Of a stretch of 64,000 nt of DNA, positions 23,098 to 32,732 are shown piece after piece. The notes beneath the pieces are model-generated. The model was not told the origin of the DNA. It did no database searches and saw only the letters and a list, made by a program, of their open reading frames with translations. Positions within the stretch are counted from its first letter, which is position 1; each line of letters opens with the position of its first letter. The DNA comes from Berberis thunbergii (taxonomy: Eukaryota > Streptophyta > Magnoliopsida > Ranunculales > Berberidaceae). Position numbers and translations under genes: made by a program. The stretch is from the NCBI GenBank assembly GCA_003290165.1, contig QNQO01002042.1:62001-126000 (forward strand). Direction: 5' to 3'.

Positions 23098-23409
23098 TTA
23101 GACAGGTTCAATGTACATAGCAACACAAACCTATATGTGGAAAACAACCACCTACACATAGTCATGACGGGGCACACTGTCAGATAAGTAATCATTTCTG
23201 TAATTCGGTGGGTTGTTATTATATTATGTTAATCAGAGCATCAGCCCCTCATTTTTGACAACACGAAGATTATTCTTATCATAAAATGTGACGCCAAGAC
23301 TTGGAGGTGTGAAAGACATGGTAATGATTCATTTAACCGATAATTCTATATAGCTAACTAAAAAAGTGACAGCTAAAAAGAAGAAGAAGAAAGATGATAT
23401 CCTTTGGAA

Positions 23410-23551
23410 GAGCCTGGCTAGGAAGCAAGGCCCGCGCAAGGCCTGCGCAAGGCCTGCTCATCACCATCCTGATGCTGAAAACGCATTCATCTCTAGGATG
23501 ATGGATGGTGATGGGCCGGCGTTGTGCGGGCCTCGCTCCCTAGAATCAGGG
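23410..23551. mobile_element. Mutator-like MITE, 142 bp, with 9-bp target duplication
   Basis: The inverted arms are GC-rich (GCAAGGCCCGCGCAAGGCC at left; its counterpart GGCCGGCGTTGTGCGGGCC at right). CCTTTGGAA (23401-23409) precedes and CCTTTGTAA (23552-23560) follows: a 9-bp duplication with one mismatch. The paralogous flanks near 13885 and 26215 carry the uninterrupted site (CCTTTGGAATATTAC-like), which confirms insertion. Nine bases fit Mutator-type transposition. Confidence 0.85.
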
Positions 23552-24263
23552 CCTTTGTAATATTACTGGAACTTTTTTTTATTAGTGTAAACAGAGGAAT
23601 GAGCAGCGAAGTAATCCTCATGCCCATAGGGTCTGATCTTATTGAGTGAGAAACAATAAATTATGATGAGATATTCCCCTAATGTTTTTGTAAAGTTTAC
23701 ATGCATTTTCATTGTTAGAGAGATTTAAAAGTAGAATATACATGCCCGTGGTAATAGAATATGACTGGAGCAAGCAAGCTCATTTTCTTTGTTTCTACCT
23801 GTTATACGTAGTTTTATATACATGGTTAATTGACTGTAATCAAGGTGTTAGATACTCTCTTTGGTTCTACCATGGTAAGCAATTCCGCGTTCATTTGAGA
23901 ATTTTCTTTTTTTTTTTTGAATATGGTGATGTTAAGATTCATGAAAATAACATAAACACATAATAGACTCTTAAAAGCTACTATATCTTTAAAAAAAAAA
24001 AGCTAGCACTTCAGAGTTTCGGTTAACCATTGCAGATGTTGACGCCTAGGCTCCTAAACGAGTAGTGGTATTGGCAAATTTATTAGAACGACAAACTCTG
24101 GAAATTGTTCCTTGGATGAAGCCATGAAGGGAGTAGCAAGCTATCATGAATAAGGGGCCCTTCATAAATGTTTCTCATCAAATAAAATAGAATCCAGCAG
24201 TAACCCAATCACAGTATAGTGTTACACTAATGCAGCACTACTAACAAACAGTAAAATCCCACT

Positions 24264-24271
24264 TATATATA
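24264..24271 (+). promoter_or_regulatory. TATA box of the GDU gene
   Basis: TATATATA lies 88 bases upstream of the ATG at 24359, in a position suitable for initiation near 24295. It is the best core promoter candidate in this upstream region. Confidence 0.6.
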
Positions 24272-24358
24272 GACATACAAAGGAGGGACATTATATGAAG
24301 CTCATTTCAGGGTTGTTCTCATAGAAAAACAAAGAGGGAAATCCAAGGGAAGGAGTTA

Positions 24359-24655
24359 ATGAAGCCATTATCAAACCAAGGCAGCAGTGCGGTTGCAGGA
24401 ATATGGAAGACTCCGATGCCATATCTGTTCGGAGGCCTAACCGCAATGTTTCTCCTCATAGCATTATCATTAATCATCCTAGTTTGTACCCATCGTAAAA
24501 CACGAGCAACTCCGGATGATGTAGAAGCAACAAAGTGCTCTATTCTTCCACTAGACATGGAACCAAAGATAGTTGTTATCATGGCTGGTGACAGTATGCC
24601 CAGCTTCCTAGCAAAACAAAACCCTGTACTCCCTTCTAATACAATTCTTGTATAA
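24359..24655 (+). CDS. GLUTAMINE DUMPER family protein
   Basis: A single-exon gene of 98 codons from ATG 24359 to TAA 24653-24655. Residues about 20-43 (PYLFGGLTAMFLLIALSLII and LVC) form one membrane segment preceded by the family's P-Y-L-F-G-G-L motif. A basic stretch follows, then IVVIMAGDSMPSFLAKQNP near residues 71-89 with the diagnostic VIMAG motif. GDU proteins are plant plasma-membrane proteins that alter amino-acid export; in Arabidopsis GDU1 acts through the RING ligase LOG2, which binds the VIMAG region. Length and order fit the family. A TATA box lies upstream. It is one of several tandem GDU units and the only whole one here; the unit at 9.8 kb is broken. Confidence 0.9.
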   Translation: MKPLSNQGSSAVAGIWKTPMPYLFGGLTAMFLLIALSLIILVCTHRKTRATPDDVEATKCSILPLDMEPKIVVIMAGDSMPSFLAKQNPVLPSNTILV

Positions 24656-26490
24656 TACTAGTCTGGCAAGTCGCGCATGGCCTTATGGCTATGTTGAGAA
24701 TATGAATGTTCTGTTACTTCTTTTAGCTTTGCGTTCATGTATTTTCACTGAACATGCCCCGGGAATATGTTAACTGTTGAGTAGTATATGAATTTACAAA
24801 AAATCCGTTCATTTGTGTTACCTATAATTCAATGAGTTTTCCTTCATTTGTTTTACCATTAATTCATCGAGTGTGAATGCATTTTGCGTTAGTACTTACA
24901 GCTTTTGGGAAGATATACTGTGTTTGGAATCTTGGGTAGTTTACAACATACACCTGCATATATAGATTTGAACTTTACAATTAGTAGCTCTAAATACATG
25001 CAGGGTTTATGTGCACACTTAACTGTGATTTTGAACTCAATGTACATACACCCGGAATGCAGAGGATTTGGTTGATTGTTTTAGTTCTATTGTGGAAGGA
25101 TCAGTGCATCTTATGAAAGTGATCCAAGTCGAGGTCATTAAAGGTGACTAGCCAACATAGATGGTTTTGTTGTCTGAAAACTTGACTTGTTTGTCTAAAT
25201 TGGAAACAGCCAATGTTGGTTTTGGAACAACCTGGATAGCAACATTTAGGACGGGAAAATCAGGTTAAGGCACAGAATCCCTGATCCCTCCACTCATAGA
25301 TCCAGCTAAGTAGTATTAACTTAAGAAACACGCATAACTGTTTATCAATTCATTTCCGCTAGCCAAAATTAGCCCCGTAACTTGGCAGGTTGGACAGGTT
25401 AAACCCGTAACCAGCCTGTGATTCAACAAGAGTCACGAACAACCAACTTGGATATGCTGAAGTTGTTGGTTTGGCACGTTCAAACAGGGTTCTATGACTA
25501 TGCCGAAAACCAATTTGGGTTTTTTGCGCAACTCAAATATTAAGTACTTAAGTTAGGGTTGGTAATGTCATAGTGACAAACCAAGGCTAGGTTGTACAAG
25601 ATACTGGCAAATGTCTGAAAATTGAGTTTGTCAGACAGAACTTCCACCCTGAACAACTTGCAACCTATCCTCCCATACCAATTTTGCATAAGCTTGTAAA
25701 ATTGTGGTTTTAGGATTTCTAATGTATGCACTTTTACATATGACAAAACGTTATTTTACTGTGCTACAGTTCACTACATATATTCTATATGATTTATGGA
25801 GATAAAAAAAAAAAATACAAATCAATATTCATTTTGTAGGAGACAAAACCACATTACTTTGAGATCTCCATTTATATAGCAAAACTTAGCTAATTACAAA
25901 AAGCAATACCTGGAAAACAACTACTAACACATAATTGTATGTACGCGGCTCAGTGTGAAAATCTTTTTTATTTTTAATTAGGTGCTTTACTATTATATTA
26001 TGTTAAGCAAAGGCGCATTAGCCCTCCATGTTTGACAACATGGATTACTTGGGACACCAAGACTCGGATGTGCGAAGAAAGACACGGTAATGATACAATT
26101 AACCAATCATTCCCTGCAAGAAGAAGCTAAGAAAAGGGAGTGTGTTGGGAGGTTGAAGTTGTAGTTGAAAAGCGAGAGCTAAAATTTAGACTGAATAAGC
26201 TAAAAAAAGATATCCTTGGGAATATTACTTCCAACTTTTATGATGAGGTTGAAGAGTAAAGGGGGGAATGAACAGAAAAAGTAATCTCATGCTTATGGAG
26301 TCTTATTTTTTTATTGAGTGGGAAACAATTATGATGACACCTTCCACTAGTATTTGTATATATATTTTTGCACATTTTCATTGTTTAAGAGATTCAAAAT
26401 ACAGAAATATGTCCATAGAATTTGACTCGGGGAAAATTTTCTTTGCCTCTATCTTATTGTAGTTTGATGTGCCTTGACTATTGACTCTAA
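24656..26490 (+). other. GDU 3' flank followed by another GDU-type upstream flank
   Basis: The first half matches the flank after the broken copy (9900-11290). The second half (25930-26480) matches the upstream flanks at 11860-14160 and 23150-23800, including GAAGCTAAGAAAAGGG and GGAATATTACTT, but similarity stops near 26490 before any GDU coding sequence. So a third unit is truncated. No gene in between. Confidence 0.6.
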
Positions 26491-26689
26491 TGAATGCTAT
26501 TAGAAATTCTCTCTTTGTGGTCGCCATTGAACATTCATTGGTGCATTTATAGCCGCATACATTTTGAATTGAGTCAAGTTCAAAGAATGAAACTCTTACA
26601 CCTTGGACAGGTTTAAAACCTGATACATCTAATTTTCGTACGTGTTTGGGGATGTAAGGCACATGTACTCATTCCCAAACCCTATAGGA

Positions 26690-27330
26690 CTACATGTTAG
26701 GATCCAAGGCTTGGAAATAGATTTATTGGATATGTGGAAAATGACGGAGGTTATTGCATTTATCATAATGATAATGGATTAATAGAAAGTTGTGATGTCG
26801 TTTTTTCTTGAATCCACAAAAATCGTTACAGCATCCGAACTAATAGGTCTTGTTAATGAAGATGTTCCATCACTTGATCACATTGCACTATTCTGATGGG
26901 GACATTCATGTGGTCAATTAGAAATAAAGTTCTGAAATTACCCAGAGAATTTTAATGAAGCAATTTTAGTAAAGCATATCTATACAATGGCTTCAATCTA
27001 TGCAAGAGGAACTAGCCTCGAGAGAGGCCAACAAACAAAGATCGGAAACTAGTTCATTTGCCTACAAATAGAAAAGTCATCGGGTGTACATTGTTCTTAA
27101 AAAGGAAGTTAAAAGTGGATGGGTTAATAGATAAATATAAAGCTGGCTAAGTGATTTACACAACAGTATGATGGTAGTTTATTCCCTAATAGGTGGTTCA
27201 CATCTGTTACAGTAATGATGCCCATGGTGGCAAGAATGGATTTTAGACAGCATCAACTTGATGTAAGACCTAAATTTCTCGATGGAGATTTAAAGGAAAA
27301 TAAATATACTTGACCACACCTATTAGTTTT
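26690..27330 (+). pseudogene. Copia pol fragment (integrase end to RT start)
   Basis: In broken frames: FIGYVENDGGYCIYHNDNG (integrase C-terminal FVGY-type motif), NFNEAILVKHIYT, then LVHLPTNRKVIGCTLFLKRK and DGLIDKYKA (the W-K-V-IGCKWVFK entry to RT), and later QHQLDVRPKFLDGDLKE, corresponding to the QLDVK-AFLHGDL motif around RT motif A. Multiple stops and frame shifts. No LTRs could be assigned. It is on the strand opposite to the copia at 15-22.7 kb, so it is an independent relic. Confidence 0.7.
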
Positions 27331-27370
27331 CAGGTAAAGGGGCATGAGGCCAAAGTTTATTAATTTTCAG

Positions 27371-27758
27371 GGAATCTGATCAAGGGCATCTTCACTATAG
27401 CCTGATTTCTGACGTAGGACTTGAAGACTGTGTTCTTAAAGATTATTCTGAAGGAAAATGGACTTGGTCACTCGAGCAACACTTCTCTCTAGTTACTATG
27501 GCAGAAGAACACCCGAAATTCCTCTACCATGTAGTGAAGACAGTGGTAGGTCGGTTGATTGCAGATACGATGCCTTACACGGATCCTCTATCTATCAAGG
27601 ATGGTCTGGTGTTAATGACTTTCTATTCCAAGAACTACTCATATGAACTTGAGACTACAAAGATTAAACAACTCCGCAGTCTGGTCTGCTTGGGACCCAA
27701 CTCACTTCAATGCCCTATAGTACTTCCTTACAACCTGAGTTTGGTTTGGCACCACTGA
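27371..27758 (+). pseudogene. F-box-associated-domain-like 3' exon
   Basis: After a splice-acceptor-like TTTTCAG the frame is open from 27371 to a TGA at 27756-27758, about 129 codons: ESDQGHLHYSLISDVGLEDC, DYSEGKWTWSLEQHFSLV, PYTDPLSIKDGLVLMTFYS, KNYSYELETTKIKQL. The pattern (a tryptophan-rich strand K-W-x-W, then a strand giving Y-E-L-E-T-T-K-I) resembles the end of F-box-associated beta-propeller proteins that act as substrate receptors of SCF ubiquitin ligases. No F-box or upstream exon was found; a copia relic lies directly upstream. It may be a 3' remnant of such a gene. Confidence 0.35.
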
Positions 27759-28960
27759 TCAAGGATTGTGATTTTGTTTTTCTAGGTAATTTCGGTACGT
27801 TGATTTTAAGAAAATATTTAGTTGTGTATAGAAAAATTATTAAAATTTCGGATGTAATTTTGAAGTTATCAATATAATTTAAGCATTTTAAACTCTTACA
27901 TATAACATAAAGAGTGCCACAAGACTCATAATATCATACAAACTATACATTGTATAAGAATCACTTATATAACAAAATTTTAATACTAAACTAAAATTAT
28001 AACAAGTTAAAATATATGGAAATTGAGATTTGCCTAATGAAAAAAATAAATATTTTGGATTTTGAAAGAAATTTTAATAATTAAAAAAATTATATTCGTT
28101 AATTTCAATATTTTTCGAGAAATCACATTCCTTGCCATTGACTACTCTATAAGAAGCAACAAAGTGTCCTAACATTGTGATATTTTTTGAACTAATTATA
28201 TCGATGTTTTATAGCTTACACATCAGAAAAACTATACATGAAATCAAAAGCCACTAGTGCGCTTTCTGGTTGTTAACTGAAGTGCGTATCTTTCTTTCAC
28301 TGCTAACTAGGTTGTTGTTTTTTCTAATACGTTTTGAGTGACTTTAAGCGCTTTCTTTTGGGTTATGTTATTGATATACTAGTGCAGTATGAAATGCATT
28401 TGAAGAAATGGGTCAGGTGAGTTTTGTTTGGTAGGTACTCTCTAGGGCTCCTAAAGATTCACACTTCGTCTTAGAGATCTTCGAAATAACATTGATTTCC
28501 TCTAAAACATAAGTCCACAAGGTGAAGATCTTCTGTCGTCGCTACCGAGAACATGTGACTTTTCCCTTTTGTTGTTCATGAGTGGCCAAAAGGTACAAAC
28601 ATCACCCCCTTGGCCATATCTTCATGTCGAGGTTGATGTGGTCGAATAAGTACCCAGTCGATCCCCTTCGCTATCGCACAAGGTAATCCCATATCATTTG
28701 GCTTCCGTTGTAAAATTACATGACTATGTGTCATCATCTGTTATATTTTCTGGCATGTCATGTCCACTCTCGCAAATTGTGCACATGAGTGGCCAATGCA
28801 AAATTTTCCATCATTAACTGACAAACATGCGCCCAAATTAATGTGAGCTTTCTTGGCAGTGCCATTTTGTCACGTGTCGGCAATCCATTGGATGCCTTAC
28901 ATTTGACAGTTGTAATTTCATGCACATAAAGGAGCATAATCTCATTACATGATTGTGTCG
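27759..28960. other. AT-rich intergenic or retroelement-flank DNA
   Basis: From 27760 to about 28250 the sequence is very AT-rich with no open frame of note. From 28250 to 28960 it becomes less AT-rich and leads into the TATA box and leader of the antisense ORF at 29111. By the layout of related elements this should contain the 3' LTR of a large minus-strand Tat element, but I could not find a second copy to prove it. Confidence 0.4.
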
Positions 28961-28997
28961 TCTTAATGACGCCCTTTCGTCATTGTATCGCCCCTTC

Positions 28998-29005
28998 TAT
29001 AAGTA
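28998..29005 (+). promoter_or_regulatory. TATA box of the plus-strand antisense ORF
   Basis: CTATAAGTAG about 113 bases before the ATG at 29111, followed by a CT-rich leader (CTCTTCATTCACTTG) and TTAGGGTTTCTAG. Together these look like a normal plant core promoter and leader. Confidence 0.5.
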
Positions 29006-29721
29006 GTTTTACTTTTGCAACACGCAAACTCTTCATTCACTTGTTTTCCTCCTTCGTCTTTGCAGACTTAGGGTTTCTAGATATCTTCCCATCTCCAAAT
29101 CTTTGCCTCGATGGCCAAGGGAAATTTTGTTTCTACACATCCAATTGAAATGTTCAACCCCCACAAGAAACCCACCTCGGAGGAAGTAAGGGATGATCAT
29201 GGTATTCCTAGAACTATCGGGTTAGAGTTTCATCATGGTGAGGTGTCGTGGTGGTTAGAGCATGAACATCCCCAGCCTCATGCAATCTGCATTTGCTTGG
29301 GCCTGTTGAATGTTGGCCTCAACTTGCTTTTCACCAAATTGGCAAGGCAAATGCTCAACTTCTACAACTTTTACTGCGATCTGTGGAAAGGATCAACCCT
29401 TTTGGGGGAGGAACATCGATCTTGAGGACATCAGATTCAGTATTACAGTATGCTACCCCTAACAAGTATTACTAGTTCATGATGATCCGCAAAGAGCAAT
29501 GTCACGGTTTTGTCGAGAAGCTGACCATTACTGATAAGTTTTGGGCCGAGTGGCCACTCTTCATCTCTGGTGAATATGATCAAAGCATTGGCCTCCCTAG
29601 TGTTCCTTCTCTTTGCAACCTCCATTTTGTCCCTTCTGATGGTGAGTAACAAGTCAATGCTTCTTTGACTTTAGAATATACTTTTTTTGTATCGCATCTT
29701 ATTCAATATTGTTGATGGTTG

Positions 29722-30406
29722 TGATGATACATAAAAACGGTTACACTCCCAAGCCGAACACGTGTCATGATGATCTCAAGGAACTACGTTCTCAAGTATC
29801 GACCCAATAAAGATCCAGCCCAAGCGGATCTAAGTTCGCTCAACTTCAGTCTGCCAAGCGGACTCAGACTCTCACAAGCATGCTAGGCCCACACGTCTCA
29901 CAACAATCCTCAATACCCATAAGCACTCTTTAGGCAAGTATCTCGATGATCAACTTCGGACGGGCAACTACAAGTGCTCCCTGCCAACTAGAAAGCAAAC
30001 ACCAGAGTATCTTCCACATAGGTAAACTCCCTTCTACGGATTGTTCTTGAATTGGGAACTATTTCCCACTTATCTAGGAGTGCAGAGCCAACAAGGAACT
30101 TCCCTTCTACAGCATGACTCTTAATTAGAGAGGGATCTCCATGAAGATTTTCTCCCTAAACTACACTTACGATGGCCTGGTTGAAACATAACTCCTTACA
30201 CTATAAATAATACATGAGGTGGGTAAGCTAAGGTACGCTACAAATCTCTGTTACAACATTACACCTTCCTCAGATCCCTGTCTGACTTTAGCATCGGAGT
30301 GTCATCGGCCACCCCATGGTGGTCTGTGGCTCACGTGCATTGTTTGTGCAATTCAACAGGTCAGCAAGAACAGGGTCAAAGCAGAGAGCGAAAATCGACT
30401 ACATCG
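29722..30406 (+). repeat. 5' LTR of the pol-less element
   Basis: It is 685 bp and begins TGATGATACATAAAAACGG. It has a TATA box TATAAATAA at 30202, and ends ACTACATCG next to a GTT spacer and the primer site. Relative to 43995-44669 it shows many scattered substitutions and small indels, so the insertion is old. Confidence 0.85.
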
Positions 30407-30409
30407 GTT

Positions 30410-30427
30410 TGACACAGTCCATGGGGA
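30410..30427 (+). promoter_or_regulatory. Diverged primer-binding site
   Basis: TGACACAGTCCATGGGGA, about 13 of 19 positions shared with the Tat-type site TGGCGCCGTCTGTGGGGAA; most differences look like C-to-T or G-to-A decay. It sits 3 bases after the LTR, as in the element at 9.3 kb. Confidence 0.55.
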
Positions 30428-31699
30428 TGAAATAGTTCTTAACTTTACACTAAGTGTCGTCTCCTACCAAATCCTAGAAAGATGGTGACCACCAGGTCAC
30501 GCAACAATGGAGAACCAGAGGACACGTCCAACGTTCAAGCTGTCCCTATACCAATTTCTGCCATGCACGTGCAACAAACTCATGGTCCTGCGCCAATGGG
30601 AGTAACGACGGACCCCAGAATCGAGGTGTTGACATCTCAAATATAGGAGGAAATCAAGGCAGTGGAGACACTCACACAACATAATCCACCAACTGCTAAT
30701 GGAGACAAGGAAGAGCATGGACTTCCACCTCTAGTAGTCAATAGGGAGCAAGCGCAGGAGAGCTTTCCCGTTGGACTAAGGGAGATTGCGCGGCTAACGC
30801 TGAGCTCACCACCAGGACAAAGAGGCTAGGTTCCGGGAACCCTTTTCGCAGAGGAGTGTATGACCCAGACGCACTATATCGCCTCTCCGTCCCACCCTTT
30901 GTGGATCGAATCATGAATGAAATACTTTCAAGGAAGTTCACTCCCCTTAAGCTAGATTCCTATGATGGGACCACCGATCCTTTTGATCATATGCACCATT
31001 ACCAACACGTAATGGCGCTTAAGGAAGGATCTAAGTTCGTACCTTTCGCACCAGTCTCAAAGGCCCTGCATTGACGTTGTTTCACAGCGTTCCACCGAAG
31101 TCAATCGACTCCTTCAAAACATTGGCAAAGAAGTTCTTGACACATTTCGTCGAAAGCTAGCATTTCAGAAAAGGTCTGCACTACATACTCTCTCCAAGGC
31201 AGAGATCTGGCAAAACGCTCCGAGAATATGTCACACGCTTCAACAACGAGCTGACCCTCATCAACAATACAGTTGTGACAGCATTCACTGCGGGCCTCGG
31301 AAAGGGAAAACTCTTTGAGGACCTCACCTTAGAGGCCCCTCTGGACATGGCAGAACTTTTCAAGTGCGTCTATAGACACATCACCTTTGAGAAGTAAAGG
31401 ACTGCCAAAAAGGAGACCGAAAGCGATAGGAACAAGGCAAGAGGAAGCGCGGTGACAACAGGCCAAACCCTGGTCGGTTCAAGCCGAAATAATCATCCAA
31501 TTACATTGGATCCAGAGCAGTGACTCCCCTAAACGCTAACTTGTCGGACATACTCAAATCAATGAAAAACTGAGAGGAACTGAAGTGACCCCCAAAAACA
31601 CGCAGAGACCCCGCCAAGTGTACCCATGCTTATATTTGTTGGATTTGAGATGGGTTTTTTGAAAATAGAGATCTAGGTATTGAAAAATAGTTTAGATGA

Positions 31700-32397
31700 A
31701 GTCAATTGTCTATGCAAGCAATCAATGTCTGTGTGTGTATGTGATCTTCACTGTGACATTGGTATGTATTTCTTTTGATCTAATGGACTCAGTTCTGAAG
31801 GAAGTTGAAGTCAATGAAGTATGTAGCTGCTTTGAATCATTTTGCTATTTCAATCTTGATTTGGGAATTTTGATGGATGTTGATTTGATATTGAAGTTGG
31901 TTTTAGATAAGAATCAAGAATAATATTAGAAAGTCGTTTGATGAAATGGCCGAGGACAAGTCAGTCTGAATGAAATAGGATAACTGAATAGAAATAAAAT
32001 TAATAGGAACAAATTACAGTAGTTCCCTTAGGAGCTTTCTTACCTGTGCACTCAATATCTGTTTGTGTCTATAATCTTCATTGTGGCATTGGTATATGTT
32101 TTTTCTGATCTATAGACTCTGTTTTGATAATCACTGAAGTATGGAACTGCTCTGAATCACTTTGCAAATCTTGATTTGGGAAACTCGATAGAAATGATTT
32201 GATGTTGAAGTTGGTTTTGAATAAGAAGAATCGAGAATGACATTAAAAAGGTGTTTCATGAAATGGGTCTAGGAGTATTATCAGTGTGACAAATGAAAGG
32301 AGATCACATAAACTTCGAAGTGTATCCTAAATAAAATAGAATAATAGAATAATAGAAATATGATTAATGTGAACAAATTATGGTAGTTCCCTTAGGA
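31700..32397 (+). repeat. Tandem direct duplication, ~345 bp unit
   Basis: Copy 1 (about 31700-32042) and copy 2 (about 32048-32397) share CAATATCTGTTTGTGT-type starts, GAAGTTGGTTTT(A/G)(G/A)ATAAG, ATGAAATGG, and the end TAGTTCCCTTAGGAGCT. They differ by many substitutions and small indels. The unit precedes the IQD exon and may be part of that gene's captured upstream intron or leader. Open frames in it are not convincing. Confidence 0.75.
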
Positions 32398-32657
32398 GCT
32401 CTGGTTTCAATTGGTAAATCTCTTACAAACTACATTCCCTTTCTTTTTTCAGTCGTTTCTTATTGATCTTAGGAAAATGCATTTACCATTTAGGAAGATC
32501 CATTTGTCTCTTTAAAGTTCACAAACACATGAAAGGTATGGTATTTGAACAATTTGATGGTCACAGCTGACACATTTGTGATAAATTTGAAATTTATTTT
32601 CCAGGTACCATAGAATTGACACTTCTGTAAAGTTATCTAACATCGTGATTCACAGAT

Positions 32658-32732
32658 ATGGGCTTTGGGGGCTGGTTTAAGACAGCTATTAGCCTAAAGA
32701 AAGCTAAGGGAGGTGAAGCAAATCAAATTAAG
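32658..32732 (+). pseudogene. Captured first coding exon of an IQD (IQ67-domain) protein
   Basis: ATG at 32658 opens 25 codons (MGFGGWFKTAISLKKAKGGE, then ANQIK) to a GTAAAC donor at 32733. The start G-x-W-[FIL]-K-x-x-I-x-L-K-K-[AS]-K is the hallmark N-terminus of IQD calmodulin-binding scaffold proteins, and IQD genes have a short first coding exon ending in phase 0. The leader exon upstream begins after a CCAG acceptor at about 32603. No further IQD exon (IQ67 motif) is present. So it is a captured 5' fragment. Confidence 0.6.

Noticed and set aside
24319..24582. 87-codon minus-strand frame over the GDU gene
   Set aside because: It is the complement of the GDU coding region; the plus-strand frame has the family motifs.
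31621..31627. TACCCAT at the left border as a remnant of the CACTA 5' end
   Set aside because: Seven bases match positions 15-21 of the terminus, but the same bases can be read as host gag codons after PAKC; too short to count.
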